Part shown: positions 40,751 to 41,519 of the stretch, piece after piece
How positions within the stretch are numbered: the stretch's first letter is position 1
How the letters are laid out: every line of letters starts with the position of its first letter
NCBI GenBank assembly: GCA_946042285.1
Contig: CAMGDK010000001.1
Location: 1 to 41,519 of the forward strand
Source of the DNA: an uncultured Clostridia bacterium
Lineage (GTDB): Bacteria > Bacillota > Clostridia > Oscillospirales > Acutalibacteraceae
Reading direction: 5' to 3'
DNA length: 41,519 bases
Notes under the pieces: generated by a model
What the model was told of the DNA's origin: nothing
The model's database searches: none
Seen by the model: the letters and a program-made list of their open reading frames with translations, nothing else
Program-made: the position numbers and the translations under genes

Positions 40751-41519
40751 ATGGAAAAATCAAATGTGAAAATCATTTCAATTTTTCTTTGTATTGCAAT
40801 GCTTTGCGCTTTGCCGTTTACATCTTACGCCAATCAAAATGATGCGGCAGCGATGTTTGCCGGTTCATTTAAGCAGAGCAATACAACAAGAAACGTTCTT
40901 TTGAGCGGTAGTCCTGTATCCGATTGGTACAAAGATCATGTTACCTACAACGGAAATAATTATTCAGTTCGTAGTAACGAGTATGGATTGAACCAGTATG
41001 GTAACAGGGTAGAGGTTAAAGCAGGTGAGGCTCACACAGTAAGAATGCACGAATACGGTGGATCTACTGCAACATTGGAGTTTACTGCAGACACATCATC
41101 CACTTATGAGGTGTCGGTAATCAATCCGGTTGGTGACATTCGAGAAAGAATTTCTATCTACAAATCACAATACGGCGGTATCAATTCATCTTCGTTCAAT
41201 TTAGTTGATATGCAGTACGGAACATATTTTGGTAACAACGTAAGTGGTAACACAAATGTTTCTGTAAAACTCAATGAAGGTGAAAGCATCTATTTGGCAG
41301 TGAGCGGATTGTCTTATAATAATACTGCTGCTGCCGAAGGATATATCACATTTGAAGAATGTGCAGAATTTTCGGTTCTTGTGAAAAAGGTTGACATTGT
41401 TACTCCATCGCCATCGGAACCAAATTCAACAACGCAGCCGACAACTCAGCCGACTGTTCAACCAACAACTCAGCCGACTGTTCAACCAACAACTCAGCCG
41501 ACTGTTCAACCAACAACTC
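40751..41519 (+). CDS. secreted protein with Thr/Gln/Pro repeat region, incomplete at the window end
   Basis: This frame is open to the edge, giving 256 codons. AAGGAGG (40736-40742) lies 8 nt before the ATG. A signal peptide (basic MEKSNVK, hydrophobic IISIFLCIAMLCALPF) ends at a probable SYA|NQ cleavage site. The next 190 residues are polar, Asn/Ser/Tyr/Gly-rich and look like an extracellular beta domain; I do not recognise the family. From about residue 215 a Pro/Ser/Thr linker begins and becomes an exact 8-residue repeat TTQPTVQP from residue 231. Such linkers join domains or wall anchors in clostridial surface proteins and may be O-glycosylated. Pairing with a glycan ligase-like gene makes that worth testing. 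What follows the linker is outside the window. Confidence 0.8.
   Translation, partial: MEKSNVKIISIFLCIAMLCALPFTSYANQNDAAAMFAGSFKQSNTTRNVLLSGSPVSDWYKDHVTYNGNNYSVRSNEYGLNQYGNRVEVKAGEAHTVRMHEYGGSTATLEFTADTSSTYEVSVINPVGDIRERISIYKSQYGGINSSSFNLVDMQYGTYFGNNVSGNTNVSVKLNEGESIYLAVSGLSYNNTAAAEGYITFEECAEFSVLVKKVDIVTPSPSEPNSTTQPTTQPTVQPTTQPTVQPTTQPTVQPTT
41441..41519 (+). repeat. 24-bp tandem repeat
   Basis: Three perfect 24-bp copies (41441-41464, 41465-41488, 41489-41512) and 7 nt of a fourth run to the window edge. They are in frame and encode TTQPTVQP. Identical DNA, not only identical protein, suggests recent expansion by slippage or recombination, so copy number may vary between strains. Confidence 0.95.

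Noticed and set aside
41441..41519. A CRISPR array
   Set aside because: The 24-bp units are contiguous with no spacers and are in frame in an open reading frame.

Overview
The window reads as the chromosome of a low-G+C, spore-forming Gram-positive bacterium of the class Clostridia, probably a gut-type Oscillospirales/Ruminococcaceae relative. Three things point that way: a SpoIIE sporulation phosphatase, the Firmicutes order rimP-nusA-rnpM-ylxQ-infB-rbfA-nrnA-truB-ribF, and Gram-positive lipoproteins with AGGAGG-type ribosome binding sites. The taxon is inferred from gene content and order, not from a search. Almost all of the sequence is coding, and the short gaps hold recognisable promoters and intrinsic terminators.

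Layout. 1-441: a terminator, then only the 3' half of a threonine tRNA, which looks like the scar of a site-specific insertion, followed by a gene-free stretch. 442-3969: an orphan family 4 glycosidase and spoIIE. 4093-12308: a translation/RNA-metabolism operon (rimP to truB) continuing into ribF and a HAD phosphatase. 12338-13445: rpsF-ssb-rpsR behind a consensus promoter. 13490-14127 (minus): a DUF523/TudS-like protein and a small membrane protein. 14294-19916: xpt plus a complete BMP/PnrA-type nucleoside ABC importer. 19969-23616 (minus): a sugar kinase and a two-domain glycosyltransferase. 23793-33694: a complete de novo UMP operon, pyrC-carA-carB-pyrK-pyrD-pyrF-pyrE-pyrB-pyrI. 33812-36853 (minus): nucleoside phosphorylase, mtnA and an MTA/SAH deaminase. 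37021-38889: a BMP-type lipoprotein with InlB-like repeats inserted into its binding fold. 39049-41519: an O-antigen-ligase-like membrane protein with a TPR tail, and the start of a secreted protein that enters a Thr/Gln/Pro repeat and runs off the window.

How the genes work together. Nucleotide metabolism is the recurring theme. Purine bases and nucleosides are probably imported and salvaged (ABC importer, xpt, nucleoside phosphorylase), UMP is made de novo, and 5'-methylthioadenosine is probably recycled by deamination to methylthioinosine, phosphorolysis and isomerisation by MtnA. The most unusual items are the BMP lipoprotein with internal B-repeats, divergently transcribed from the MTA operon with -35 boxes only 8 bp apart; the compact deaminase/phosphorylase/isomerase operon; the GT2-TagF-like fusion whose TagF part seems to have lost its catalytic histidines; and the half tRNA at the left edge.
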